DNA from: Haberlea rhodopensis
Taxonomy: Eukaryota > Streptophyta > Magnoliopsida > Lamiales > Gesneriaceae
Assembly (NCBI GenBank): GCA_907163345.1
Contig: CAJQUN010001277.1
Location: 1-64,000 of the forward strand
Direction: 5' to 3'
DNA length: 64,000 nt
The position numbers and the translations under genes are program-made. Every line of letters starts with the position of its first letter. The first letter of the stretch is position 1. Shown in pieces: positions 45,638 through 57,904 of the stretch. The notes under the pieces are model-generated. The model was given only the letters and a program-made list of their open reading frames with translations, did no database searches and was not told the origin of the DNA.

Positions 45638-48073
45638 CTATTTCTTTGCTGAGGACTGAGGAGCTGACTTGAAATTCTTAATCTTTTCCCCCTTTTTGTC
45701 AGCAGCAATCTCCTGAAGGAAATCTACGATCTGCGAGAGCTGAGCGCAGATAGCATCCAGACGAGTGTCTTGAGCAATAAGGGATTTGGCTAAGGAAGTC
45801 CGAACTTCAGTTGCCAGCTCGATCTGTTCTTTTCTCAGGCTGTTTTTATATGAAGCTTGCTGAGAGAACAGGTCATTCAGTCCGCGCTGAATACCGCTTA
45901 TGCTAGCCGTCATTTTTTCCCGGAAGGATTCGAAATCCAAGTGAGTGGACCTTTGACTCTGATGAACTTCTCTGACTCGTTGAGATAGAGAGAGACAGTT
46001 ATCAGAAAGGAATTAAAGTGACTGGGCCAGAGATGGGGCTTCAGCAGATAAATGGCCCGGAGAGTGATCAGATGGCGACGTAGTATGATCAACCTCGGCT
46101 TCAAGTGGTACAAGTGGAGAGACATCAGATTGGCGAATATCGGACTGGATCAAAGTGACTAAGTCCGTAGAGAATTATGCTATAAATGCCAAATCTTCAG
46201 CAGACTGATCTGGAGGAGTGATAGGTCTGGTAGGCTCCTCAACCTGTAAAGCTGCGACAATTGTTGACACCACCAGATCCGGATCGACGGAGGCTGGTGA
46301 GACAACTATCGAAGGTGCGTCGGTTGGACTGTGCTGAATATGGGAGGCTGAAGGCGCCAGAGGGATGGAATTAGTGGGAGAATCCAACAAAACATCCATG
46401 GCCTCAGTCTCTGCTACAGACGGAGCATTGGTCAGTGACTGCTTCGCTGTATCAGAAGTAACTGGCTCAAAGAATGGTTCGGCCACAGTCTTGCTCACAG
46501 AGGGGTGATCCGGCCTGGGAACTGGAGTGGATATGTTGAGCTTCTGTCGTTGAAAACAAACAGCCAAGTGAAGAGCATGAATATCCATTTCCAGCTGAGC
46601 AATGACAGCTCTATCATCTTTGGCAGTCGGATTGTTGGCATCGAAATTCGCCTTTTTGGCTGCAATGAGCAAGTGTGCCAGCCTGAGCCTGTGGTTAGCC
46701 TGGAACAATTCTTTGCGATGTACCGCAATCCGTACGTCATCAGTTTCTGTCCCTTTAAGGACTTCTTGTTCCATTTTGTGGAGTCTCTTCAGCTTGCCGA
46801 AGAACATATCAAAATGGTTGATCGTTCTGTATTCAACCCATTCATCGAACCACATTAAGCGCCTTAACTTTGTCTTCAACATCTTCCATGGCGATGTCGA
46901 TTGCAGTTTGAGTGGCTGACTTAGGTTTTGAAGAGAGAGGCTCAACGAGGACTGCTTTGCTTTTTCCAATGGCGATGAGGGGTTTAATCCCTGATTGGGT
47001 GTAGTCCCCTAAGTCCTTGATAACAATGCCCTTGACCACAGGGATAGTGGAGGGAACTCGGATGGTGACCTTCGGTACGGTGGGTTGAGCTGTTGAAGGT
47101 TGAGTTTTGAAGGTGGAATAGGAGTTTGGGTTGCAGGGGTGGCTTTTGTTGAGGGCAAGATAGATATGGGTTTGATATTTAAAGTCGACAGTGGCTTGGT
47201 GATCTAGGTTCTTGGCTTCTTGGGAAGAGGTTTGGCTGGGGATGAAGGAGCAGAGGCAGACTGAGTTTCCTCTGAGTCAGTCTGGACTGTTAGTTTTCGC
47301 TTGGCTCGAGTCTTTCTAGCAGCAGCCTGTTCCTTTCCCAGTTCAATCTTTACAGCCACCAGATCAGAGGGAGTGGGTGGAGCACCTTTGAATTTAAGTA
47401 GTGCCAAACCCTTGGGGTTGAGAATCTTGAAGGGGTTGAGAGCAGACGGCTTCCCCAGCTCGATGTCCAGTGTCTCTAAGAGTTTGCTGAGAGGAACAGC
47501 AAAGCAGACAGCTTGTTTGGATGCGATAACCGTTTCTAGCAGGACTCCAAACAAGATTACGGACCAGTTCATCTTCTGTCCGGAGTGGATAGCAGCCATG
47601 GCCCGGAATTTTTCGGCGGTTACAGCGTCATAGCTCCCAGCTTTACCGAATAGTGGCTTGCCAACAATCTCACAGAGGACTTGAAAATGAAACAGTATTT
47701 CCTTCTTCTTGAAGGATGGCTGTAGTCTGTGGCCAAAAATAGATACTTTGCCCTGAAGATTGGTGAGAGTGGCTTGAGGAATGTGGCCAAATTCAGTCAG
47801 ACCGGTGCTAGGAACACCAAAGGTCTTTGACAGCGTTGCCTGAGAAATATCGAATGATTTGCCCTTGACGGAGGTGGAGATGAACGTCTTTTAAGACACA
47901 GCATTGGCGAACAACTCCCGAATTTCTGATTCGTAAACCACCGTCCCGCATTCCAGAAAGTTCCTTAATCCTGAAGATTCCAAAGATTTGAACATAGAGA
48001 CCTTTTCTGGATCTTCAGCCCTGTAAATTTCATCGAACTCAACAGATAATGAGTTGTGAGTGATAGTGGCCAT
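45638..48073 (-). pseudogene. Third ORF of the Copia element (after pol), degenerate
   Basis: A long reading frame lies between RNase H and the polypurine tract, the place where Sirevirus elements carry an extra, env-like or unknown ORF. It starts MATITHNSLSVEFDEIYRAE at 48073. In-frame TAA at 47891, TAG at 47204 and near 46180 and 46013, and a frameshift near 46860, interrupt it. Blocks in order: an N-terminal globular part (SMFKSLESSGLRNFLECG), a helical block (NWSVILFGVLLETVIASKQA), an Ala/Lys/Arg-rich segment ending KPLPKKPRT that could be nuclear-targeting, a WVEYRTINHFDMFF block with a long helix, a Pro/Ser/Thr-rich stretch, and a C-terminal coiled-coil-like segment (FREKMTASISGIQRGLNDLF). 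I recall similar proteins in Lamiales annotations. I know of no assigned function and saw no membrane anchor. Confidence 0.7.
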
Positions 48074-48476
48074 TTGAATATGTAATGAAGAATGCGGAGA
48101 AATTGGAAATATTTGAAAGTTATAAACAGACAGCAGTAATTCGTAAAAAGTGAAATGAGAGTGAGATGTACAGCCCGCTAAATAGGAGAGAGATGACACT
48201 TGTCTGTATCTCGATGACTGATATTTAAGCAATTCAAAATAAACGGAAGGGATGAAAGAGAGATAAGGCGGTTAAAATTCGATCAGTCCGGGTTGTTTAA
48301 ACAATTAGTATATTAAAGACTGGTTGTGATAGAGCAGACAGATCATAGGATAATATCAGATTTGACAGAGATCGGTCTGAAAGTTCGGACCGGTCTGTGT
48401 CTTTCTGATTTTTTGTATTATCGATCTGTGCCTAGTTCACGGTCTTTAAGACATAATAAACTATACCTCTAAAATA

Positions 48477-51400
48477 TCAAGATAGATCTATTAAGCCAAG
48501 AATTTGACGAAAATAATTAAACTTAGCCTCAGGGAGTGGTTTGGTGAAAATGTCTGCTGCTTGCTGGTCTGTTGAAATGTGCTCAATCCGAATTTCCTTT
48601 TTGCCAACGTGATCTCGAATAAAATGATGTCTGATATCAATATGCTTTTGTTCGAGAGTGCAAAACTGGATTATACGTGATAGCAATGGCACTGGTGTTG
48701 TCACAAATATCTGAGATTCAACAGCTTGAATGCCATAGTCTCTGAGCTGGTGTTGAATCCAGAGCATTTGAGCGCAACAGCTTCCAGCGGCAAGATATTC
48801 CGCCTCAGCTGTAGATGTGGCAATGTTTGCTTCTTACTAAACCATGAGATCAATCTTTCACCTAGAAATTGACAGGTTCCACTGGTGCCCTTGCGATCAA
48901 TCTTACACCCAACATAGTCAGCGTCTGAATATCCAACTAAACTGAAATTTGAATTTTTGGGATACCAAAGACCAACGTTCTGAGATCCTTTTAAGTATTT
49001 AAGAATGCGCTTAGCAGCAATAAAATGTGATTGCTTTGGATCAGACTGAAATCTAGCGCATATGCAAACTGAAAACATAATATCAGGCCGGCTCGCTGTA
49101 AGATATAATAGCGATCCGATCAGACCTCGATACATGGTTACTTCAACTGTTGTTCCCCCTTCGTCTTTATCTAGCTTAATTGAAGGACTCATTGGAGTTG
49201 ACGCAGTTGAACAAGTCTCCATTCCGAATCTTTTGAGAAGCTCTTTTGTATACTTGGTTTGATTGATAAAAATACCATTGCTGAGCTGTTTGACTTGAAG
49301 ACCCAGGAAGAATGACAATTCTCCCATCATACTCATCTCAAACTGTCCCTGCATTAACTTAGAAAATTTCTCGCAGAGTTTGGGGTTAGTTGACCCAAAG
49401 ATGATATCGTCAACATAGATTTGAACTAATAAGGTATGTTCCCCCTTAATAAATTTAAATAACGTTTTATCCACTGAGCCGATCTGAAAATCGTGGTTCA
49501 GAAGAAATTGAGACAGAGTATCATACCAGGCTCTTGGAGCTTGTTTCAGTCCATATACTGCTTTATTCAGTAGATATACATGATCTGGAAATGAGTGGTT
49601 CTGAAATCCAGGAGGTTGCTCAATGTAGACTTCCTCATGAAGCTCACCATTTAGAAAAGCACTCTTTACGTCCATTTGATATACTTTGAAATCTTTAAAA
49701 GCAGCAAATGCAAGAAATATTCGGATTGCTTCAAGTCTGGCAACTGGTGCAAATGATTCATCGAAGTCGATTCCTTCTTCTTGTCGGAAGCCTTGTGCCA
49801 CTAGTCTGGCCTTGTTTTTAACCACCACTCCATCTGCGTTTAGCTTGTTTCTGAAAACCCAACTGGTTCCAATAACAGGCAGACCACTTCGCCTGGGGGT
49901 TAGTCTCCAGACTTGATTTTGTTCAAATTGGTTAAGCTCTTCTTGCATGGCTTTTATCCAGTTATAATCAGTCAAAGATTCATCAATCTGTTTGGGTTCC
50001 AGATTAGATATAAAAGCGGCATGAGTGAATTCATCCATCATCTGTCCTCTGGTTTTTATGGGTGCAGAAGGACTTCCAATAACTAGATCAGGTGGATGCC
50101 TCTTTGTCCATTGATAGCTTGATTCTGGATTATCTGGTCCAGATGGATTAGTAGAGGTGACATTATCAGCATCTGCTTTAATATTAGGGTTCAGAACCTC
50201 CGGGTCGGCTCGATCTGGAAGAACTTCAGTGCCTTGATCCGGTCTATCTGGTACTTCAGGTTCCGGTGGATTGTCTCTTGATCTATTAGCTACAATCTCA
50301 TCATCACTGTTAGCTTCGAGATGGATATTTTCCATCTGATTTTGAATTAATTCCTTGTTACCCTCAATACACAAGGATTCATCAAACACTACATGAACTG
50401 ATTCTTCTACAGTTAAGGTTTGATTATTGAAGATGCGAAAAGCTTTACTATTAGATGAATATCCTAAGAATATTCCATTATCTGACTTAGCATCGAATGC
50501 TGTAAGATGATTCTTACCATTATTGTGAACGAAACATTTGTAACCGAATACATGAAAGTGAGAGATAGACGGTCTGTTACCTGTCCATACTTCATATGGA
50601 GTTAGATTTAACTTCTTGTTAATCATGGATCGATTTTGAGTGTAGCATGCAGTATTTACAGCTTCTGCCCAAAACTTTTGGGAAATTCCAGAGTCTGCAA
50701 GCATTGTCCTTGCTGCCTCCTTAAGCGTTCTGTTTCTTCGTTCTGCAACTCCATTTTGTTGAGGAGTTTGAGCGGCTGAGAATTCATGCTTAATTCCTTG
50801 GTCTTCTAGAAAAGATTCAAGATTCTGATTTGAGAATTCAGTGCCTTTGTCACTTCGAATTCTATCTATACTTGATGATCTCTCATTCTGAGTGTGTTTC
50901 AGCAGCTTGATCAACTTCGGACCGGTCTGATCATTACTGCTCAAAAATATAGTCCATGTAAAACGTGAGTAATCATCAATAACAACATGAGTATACCGTA
51001 TTCCCCCTAAACTTGTTATTGGTATAGGATCAAACAAGTCCATATGTAATATTTCTAAGCAGCGTGAGGAGGATTTGACATTCTTGTTTTTGAAGGATGA
51101 TCTGATCTGTTTGCCCATTTGGCAAGCTTCACAGATCTTATCCTTGGCAAAGTCGATCTTGGGCAGACCGACAACTAAATCATGTTTACACAGGCTAGAA
51201 ATAGTCTTAAAGTTAAGATGATTCAAGCGTTTATTCCATAGCCAGTGTTTATTATCATTATTAGCGATGAAGCAAGTAGGATTATCAGGTTGAGCAAAAT
51301 TCCAGTTAATCTTATATGTGTTTCCATTTCTGATTCCTACAAGCATGGTCATACCGTCTGATGTTTTAACGGTGCATGTGTGTTTGTGAAATTCTACAGC

Positions 51401-51637
51401 ATAACAATTATCACATAACTGACTTATGCTAATCAGATTATAGCATAGATTTTCAACTAATAGCACATCATTGATAGTAATATTACCATGGACAATCTTA
51501 CCCTTGCCCACGGTCTTACCCTTTGAGTTATCCCCGAAGATAATCTTTGGACCAGTGCAATCTGTGACTTCAGACAGCAGCTCGACGTTTCCTGTCATGT
51601 GACGAGAACACCCACTATCTAAGTACCAGTCCGACAC
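48477..51637 (-). pseudogene. Copia pol: protease, integrase, RT, RNase H (frameshifted in RNase H)
   Basis: A 978-codon frame from an internal Met at 51637, plus its continuation 48477-48767. Protease motif YLDSGCSRHM lies at residues 5-14. The GAG-pre-integrase zinc box (KRLNHLNFKTI, then KICEACQMGKQ) falls at ~135-175. In integrase, the catalytic residues sit in HMDLFDP, IRSDKGTEF and QNGVAERRNRTL. RT has the MDVKSAFLNGE and IYVDDIIFGS boxes. RNase H begins GYSDADYVGC. A 4-bp deletion at about 48824, relative to the duplicate at 43486, removes AGAT and shifts the frame just before the STAEAEY box. Upstream, gag and pol are separated by stop codons and a frame change at 51638-51783, where an intact element would have a continuous polyprotein. 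Confidence 0.9.
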
Positions 51638-51783
51638 TTGTTTCTTCAGTACCTGACATCAAGCATAATTACTGATGGTACCCAATCCTACTTGGGTCCA
51701 GAACGGATTAGCCCTTTGGGAACCCACACCTGAATCAACTTTAATGGCTTGTGTGTGTCTGGTGTGATGTGAGCTGATCTGTT

Positions 51784-53648
51784 TCAATATTGTGTGTGAT
51801 GATGTGTGCGATATGGAAGCCTTTGATTCTTATAAGGTAATCTATATCTTCGTTGAACTGGTTTTGAGTTATAGTAGTTGGATGGTCTTCCTTGCCTTAG
51901 ATCTTGCACTTTTAGGTTTGGTCTGATAGACACAAAGCTTGCTGGTGCCTTATCTTTGACTTGGTTAACGTATCCAATTCCTTTTCTCAAGCCTTGATCT
52001 CCGAAGGAGACTCCCGTTTGAATTGTAGGCACTTCGATTTCATATATTATGCTAGATCTAACAAATGTCATTTGTTTGACTTTGTTCTTTACCAGCAACA
52101 ATTCAGATTCATCTTTGGTGCAATCATTGTTGTCAAAGCCTATGCCGGTGATGTCACCGACATTTCTTTGTACCTCTTGCAATTCTTCCAGTGATGCTCT
52201 TGATTTTGTCCATGTTTTGAAAATATGAGAGAGTTTAGCATTTTGTGTGCTAATTCTCTTGTTTTCTTCATGGAGCTGTTCGTAAGAGATTTTCAGCTTA
52301 TGCAGCTCGATCTTTAGATTATTGCATTCACCTAGCTCAGAGCAGCTTGGATTGATATGTTCATCTATTTGATCATTGGCTTTAGCTTTAGTTTTCTTAA
52401 ATGATTCAACTAATATTCTATAATCATTAGCCATGTCTTGCAGTGCAGACATGAGCTCTTCTCGTGTGAATTCATTTGAGTCAAGATCGAATACCTCATC
52501 TGTTTGACTCATTTCTTTGTCTGCCATTAGACATTGGATTTCCTCTTCGCTTTCGCTGGATGAATATTCTGAGCTTTCTGATTCTGAGTCAGTCTGAGCC
52601 CACTCGCTGTTACCTTCCTCTGCTACCAGAACCTTTTGAGACTTCCCATGATGATTTTTATGGTCTTTGTAATGCTTCTTTTTCTTTTCATCACGATGTC
52701 TTTCTTTTCTCTCATCTTTCTTCGGTCTGGTGCAATCTGCAATAAAGTGTCTGGTCTTACCACAATTGTAGCAAGCCTGATCATTAACAGCATCGTCTTT
52801 TCTCGATTTATAGTGATGAGAAGGTTTGAAATTCCGTTTGTTCTTAGACATGAATTTACCAAATTTCTTGATAAATAATGACATAGCATCATTACTTATC
52901 TGTTTGACAGATCGGTCTATTGAAGTTGAAGGGGTGGTCTGGTCTGGAATGGCTGCCAGTGCTTTGTTTGGTTGATAGATAAATGGCTCTGCTTCACCTC
53001 TGGTGATCAGTTCAAACTCATACGCCTTAAGATCTGCGAACAAATCATGGAGTTCAACTTTGTTCAGATCTTTAGACTCCCTCATTGCAATTGTCTTGAC
53101 ATCCCATTCCTTTGGCAATGCTCTCATTACTTTCAGAGCAATCTCTCTGTTAGAGTATTCCTTGCCCAAACCATTTAGTTCATTGATAATACCAGTGACT
53201 ATTTCATCAAACTCGTTTAGAGTTTCTCCAAGCTTCATTTTTATGCTTTCAAATTTTTGTAGAGCAACAGTCAGCTTGTTTTCCTTAGTCTGGTCGTTCC
53301 CTTCACATAGCTGTGCTATCTTCTCCCAAATTTCTTTGGCAGTTGAGCACATTTTGATCTTACTGAACATATTCTTGTCCAATGTTTTGAACAAGATGTC
53401 TTTGGCTACGTTGTCTAGATTTGCTTTCTTCCTTTCTTCATTCGTCCAGAGATCTGTCATTCTCGACCATTTGGGGTTCACCACCAGTAATGACAGCTGC
53501 TGTATTGACTTTCAAAATCTTCATTGGTCCATCAGTGATGACGAACAACATATCGTCATCATGTGCTGCCAGATGAGCTTGCATTCTGATTCTCCAATCA
53601 TCATAGTCTTCTTTTGAGAACATGGGAATTATGTTGAATGATGCCATC
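51784..53648 (-). pseudogene. Copia gag with CCHC zinc knuckle (one frameshift)
   Basis: The natural start is probably the Met at about 53648 (MASFNIIPMFSKEDYDDWRI), not the earlier in-frame Met at 53692 that overlaps the primer site. A frameshift near 53460 joins it to the 566-codon frame 51784-53484. UBN2-type gag core, then a zinc knuckle CYNCGKTRHFIADC (CX2CX4HX4C) near residue 237 of the long frame. A Lys/His-rich basic stretch, a Ser/Glu acidic stretch (SESESSEYSSSESEEE) and a helical segment follow. The long C-terminal half is typical of Sirevirus gag. The frame ends at a TGA at 51784. Confidence 0.88.
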
Positions 53649-53679
53649 AGTCCAGTATCTTTGATGATTAAGACGACCT

Positions 53680-53691
53680 GCTCTGATACCA
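53680..53691 (-). promoter_or_regulatory. Primer-binding site (initiator-Met tRNA)
   Basis: The minus strand reads TGGTATCAGAGC, two bases inside the 5' LTR end. Confidence 0.9.
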
Positions 53692-53693
53692 CT

Positions 53694-54775
53694 TGTTAGG
53701 ATCGGTCCGGAGTGTTTAGAGGGGGGTGAATGAACACTCCTTTAAAATTAATCCTTTTTGATTTCTCTCGGGTTAGTGAGTGAAATCTAATTCTTAATCA
53801 ACTTCTCAGCAGAACAGACTAATGGATATAACAGTGCGGAACAATCTGTTCTAGACTAGTAAGAACGGCTCGATGGCTTTGAGAGTGTAACTTAGTGCGG
53901 AATGATAAAAGACAGAATATGTTTCTGGAAGTTCGAATGTGGTGTAATCCTTCTACGTCTCCCCTTCTTCCAATTAAGGAAGGATTCTACTAGAAGACTT
54001 TGATTTATACAATCCTGTTGTACAAACCCGATTCAGCTGGATTTACCTCACTACCAGACTGAAACTCCTAATCTCTCGATCTGTTCAGACACACACTGTC
54101 TGACAGTTACAATTGAATCTCACTTCTCTATCTTAGTAAAGAATACAAAAGACAGACTGATCTTGTCTATGCACACAATGATCCTATGATGATCAAATAT
54201 TACAATATGATGTGCTTATGAAAACTTTCGGCTCAAGAATATCTGGACTTGTGAGCTTGTACTGTTTTTGTTTTCTTTTTGTCTTTTGATTGATCAGATC
54301 GGCACTTTGAGCTCTTTAGTTGCATCCTTATATAGTTGCTTGTACCAACGACATTATTTCCTTTTCTGTGCAACTCTAGACTCTGTTCAATCTCTGAGTA
54401 AGCTTCAGTCTCATTCTTTTAGGCACTTGCCATTCTAGTTTTTGCTTTCGGCGTCTGTCAGGTAAGCTCTTCTTTGTCTTCTTACCTTTTAAGGTAATCT
54501 TCAGTCCTTTGTCTTTTTCAACATTAATTGCATCATTAAATGCTTCAATAAATAGCCGTTAATGATTCGGACTGAAGAACGAAGCTTATTCAACCCTGTC
54601 TGCTCTGATCTGATCATTGTCGAGCTGGTCTCGTGCTTCGATCTGGTCAGGCTGAAATTCATCGATCCGTTCTGATTTTTGCGATAGACCATATCAGCTT
54701 GATCTGCTTTTGTTATGGTTTTACGGCTTTGATTGATCTGATCTGTTTTGTCATCTTTAAAATCCGGAACTAACA
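53694..54775 (-). repeat. 5' LTR of the large Copia element (1,082 bp)
   Basis: On the minus strand it runs from TGTTAGTTCCGG at 54775 to GATCCTAACA at 53694. The outer flank is ACTGT, which belongs to the tandem-unit sequence (AACTGTGCTGTACG in U1-U4). This is the intact side of the insertion. The duplication partner on the other side is not found because the 3' LTR is truncated. LTR size, gag, zinc knuckle and third ORF together fit the Sire/Maximus lineage, which is inference. Confidence 0.88.
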
Positions 54776-55436
54776 ACTGTGATGTACGTATATTTCATAC
54801 TAAACTCTTAAAAAATCCTTTATTATTATACCAATCAAGACATAAGTTACCTTCATTAAATTATGTGAGCAATGATCACTTTATAAATAATGGAAATTTA
54901 GAAAGGGAGATTCTTGTATCGATCGGGTGTATCGCACACCGACATACATACAAATATATATATATTAATAGATATATATTTACGTGTGTTGTTATATGGT
55001 AGGACCAGGTCCATACATGAATTTTTGTATTTAAACTGATTCATGGGTCCATGAACCATAATGAAACTCGAGTATTCAAATGTATATATTTAACAAAACA
55101 AATTGATTGCTAAAGCTCTAAACTAATTCAAAAAAATTAAGAGCTTATATATGCTCTTGAATGTAATAAATTATCACATTGATAACTATTGCAATTATGT
55201 ATAAGATGACATGATATATTAAATTCAAATATAAAAAAATTGAAATATATTTTATCATTATAGTTGGTAGTATAATTACTCTTGGTTAACTTTCCGTAGA
55301 ATTTGGGAATTCTAACAAGTGATAATTATGCAACTCAAATTTTTTAAATCGTATACCAGTTTAAATATCATGATTCAATCGTTCTCTAAAAAGGAACAAT
55401 TATTACATTCCAACAAAATATATATGTTTAAACTTT
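54776..55436. repeat. Diverged fifth unit, left part
   Basis: Aligns with 18449-19125 of U1 with scattered substitutions (for example ATTATGTGAGC versus ATTATGCGAGC). It ends near a shortened remnant of the (AT)n tract. It is the flank into which the Copia element inserted. The unit continues at about 58607 after a block of unrelated DNA. Confidence 0.75.
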
Positions 55437-55489
55437 CAATTGAACATTAAATATGAAGAATGTGTTTTAGATCTAACAAGTATGTGAAA

Positions 55490-55690
55490 TGATTATGAAC
55501 GAAAGGACTTTGCGGAGCAAAGTGCTACGTGAGTAGGAGTCACCTCCTAAATCCAATGAGCAAAGTGTTACGTGTACGGGGGCCACCTCTTGAGCCTTTG
55601 GGGAAAAATGCCATGTATACTGGAGCCACCTCTTGAATCGGCGGAGCAAAGTGCTATGCACACGGGAGCCACCTCTTGAATCCAATAAGT
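55490..55690 (+). repeat. Four-copy imperfect tandem repeat (~55-60 bp unit)
   Basis: Repeated GCGGAGCAAAGTGCTA ... GAGCCACCTCTTGAATC words at about 55512, 55556, 55596 and 55638. It is followed by LTR-like sequence. This style of array is common in plant Ty3/gypsy LTRs. Confidence 0.65.
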
Positions 55691-56150
55691 CATTATGTGG
55701 ATATGTGCAAGATATGTTTTACATGTATGAAATGAGTTTAAGTTCCAAGATCTATATGATTTGATAAAGAAATGTTTAAAGGATTTTTGCTATGAATATA
55801 TGTATGTTTTTACCATGTTCAATCGGCTCATAGTTGCTGGGTGTTTTTCTCATACACTCACACCCTTGCCTCCCCTCCCAGACAAAGACGTAAAGAAGAG
55901 ATCGAGGAAGAAGAACAAGAATAATTTTGGAGATGATGATCCACGAAGAACTCCAAGAAAATTTAATAGTTTTATTTACGCTTCCGCATCTTTGATTTAA
56001 TCAGAGAAAATTATATTTTGTAATTACAATTGTAATGACAATTTATTGATTTTGGAATTAATAGACTGGTTTTATCATAGATCTGTACACGAAGCTTGTT
56101 GTATTCGAATTTCATATTTGGATTCAACGCCGGTGTCACGTGCTCTGGTC
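55691..56150 (+). repeat. Ty3/gypsy LTR-like sequence
   Basis: Contains GGGTGTTTTTCTCATACACT, a basic region, TTTACGCTTCCGC and an A/T-rich end. This resembles the middle and end of plant gypsy LTRs and the CTTCCGCTAACG end at 5.8 kb on the other strand. No boundaries or coding domains are defined. Confidence 0.4.
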
Positions 56151-56213
56151 TCGGGGAGTGGCATGTCCTGAGATTGGCCAAACCCGCCCTAAACCCGCCC
56201 CGTTGCCATCCCT
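56151..56213 (-). mobile_element. Terminus of a hAT-like MITE
   Basis: The minus strand reads TAGGGATGGCAACGGGGCGG followed by GGTTTAGGGCGGGTTT. This is a terminal sequence I associate with widespread plant hAT-related MITEs. The other end is not found. Confidence 0.45.
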
Positions 56214-56953
56214 AGGGAGTATCAATTTAACTCTTATGCTATAATCTATGACTTGTGTTATTGTGATATATGTTATGCGTATTGGTGTGCTCACAATGTG
56301 TCTAGAAGGGTAACACAATTCACTTTGGGCTAGACGACGTAGTTAGAGTGATTTTTGTTGGATATCATTGTTATTATGTTTGGGGATTGTGTTGATTTAT
56401 TCAGGATTGTAAAGTTGACTATCATATGAGGCATGAGTATTAGCTAGACACCTTTATTTTTGTGGATTATGATTGTTGGATTTTATTGATGGAATATTGG
56501 TATATTGTTGGGTTATATTTTTTTGTGATGCGTTTTTTTCGGTAGTCCAATTTGCTGTGAGACTTTGTTGAAATATTTGTAAAATCTCATGACCTAAATA
56601 AGGATTAGGTGCATAATAATTCTCAATGCTTGGTTAGCATTGAGGGATCTTACATTCGCCATCCAATGATGTTATTTGGTCGATGGTTTGCAGTGAGTGA
56701 TTCGGATGCGGGAGCCTACTCGTTTGTTGGTCTTCTACCAGTTTTTGTATCTCGTCTATTAGTTGTTATTCCTTCATATATCTTGGAATACAGTTCCCTT
56801 TTTCTTCCTCACACTGGGTTGTATGGTTTGAGGGGATCTCGAATAGCTTTGGTGGTCTTTGGTTTGTCTTGGTCAAGTTGTTACACTTTGATATGACTCT
56901 CATTACCATTATACATTTTCGTTTGTCTGTTTCTGTTATTCCCACAAGTTATT
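56214..56953. other. No supported gene
   Basis: Plain AT-rich DNA. A 95-codon frame at 56609-56896 has no recognisable domain and no second copy in the window, so I do not call it a gene. Confidence 0.4.
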
Positions 56954-57787
56954 TGATAACTGAATTATAATCAGATTACAACTAAAATCGAAAAAATAAA
57001 ATATACTGTAAACTTACAGCAGTAGTATATAAATACTAGTCGAAAATTGCACAACAGGAAACTGGAACAATTCGTGCCCGTAAACTCAAATTTGCCCGTC
57101 TTAGCTTCTGGCCTCCTGGACAAGTGAGTTCCAAGGTACAACGTCCAATCACCTCTGTTCGGATTGAAGCTAAACTCCGAACAAACTCCTTCAAACACTA
57201 GTAGTATGCAGTACTTTCAAGCAGTATGCAATGTATGAATGAAGAATGATTTCAGAATGAACAAAACATAGAGCTGGGGCAGCTTATATAGCTGAGCAGC
57301 AGACCTCTCCAAAGGTAACAGATAATTAAATGTAATTTTAATGGGGTAGATGGAAAGTCTCAATACTTAACATCAGATTAATACGGATTTAAGTCTCACA
57401 CTTAAATCTGACATCAATTCTGCAGGTAGATGAAAAGTCTCAAACTTAATACTCAGCAGAATATGAAAAGTCAGGTAGATGAAAAGTCTTTTTCAGAAAT
57501 CCGAGTAGTAAAAATATAGAGCTGCGTTCGCGGAGCGGCGCGCGAGTCGAGTCGAGACGAGCCGAGCGGACGGACGGACGGTGCGCGAGGGTCACCCATC
57601 TTTTCTACTTAACTACACTCTATTGATTTGTATCTCATTATAAACAAACCATAAGTGTCTCAATTTCTCAATGCAAGATTTCTTTAGCCTAATTGACTAT
57701 TCATAATTAACTTATCATAATTTTGTTCTCATTAACAAAATAAAACATAATTATTAGGCTCTAAATTATTAACCCAATAATCCAACA
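56954..57787 (-). repeat. Solo Copia-type LTR (about 830 bp)
   Basis: On the minus strand it begins TGTTGGATTATTGGG and carries a TATA box (CTATATAAGCTGCC, plus-strand about 57277-57290). It has a GC-rich stretch with repeated CGTCCGTCCG and GACTCGACTCG words (57525-57590) and repeats of AGACTTTTCATCTACC. It ends near CAGTTATCA. No adjacent primer site or internal domain is present, so it is likely a solo LTR. No convincing 5-bp duplication was found, so the left edge is uncertain. Confidence 0.55.
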
Positions 57788-57904
57788 GTTTCTAGGTGTC
57801 TTTGGGTGTTTGCCGATTACTGACAGTTATATTTATTGTACTTGATGTTTGATTTAATATAATTCCTATTTTATGAAGAAACAAAATGTGTGATACTAAA
57901 AATA

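Noticed and set aside
56609..56896. 95-codon frame as a possible gene
   Set aside because: No recognisable domain, no second copy, and AT-rich intergenic surroundings.
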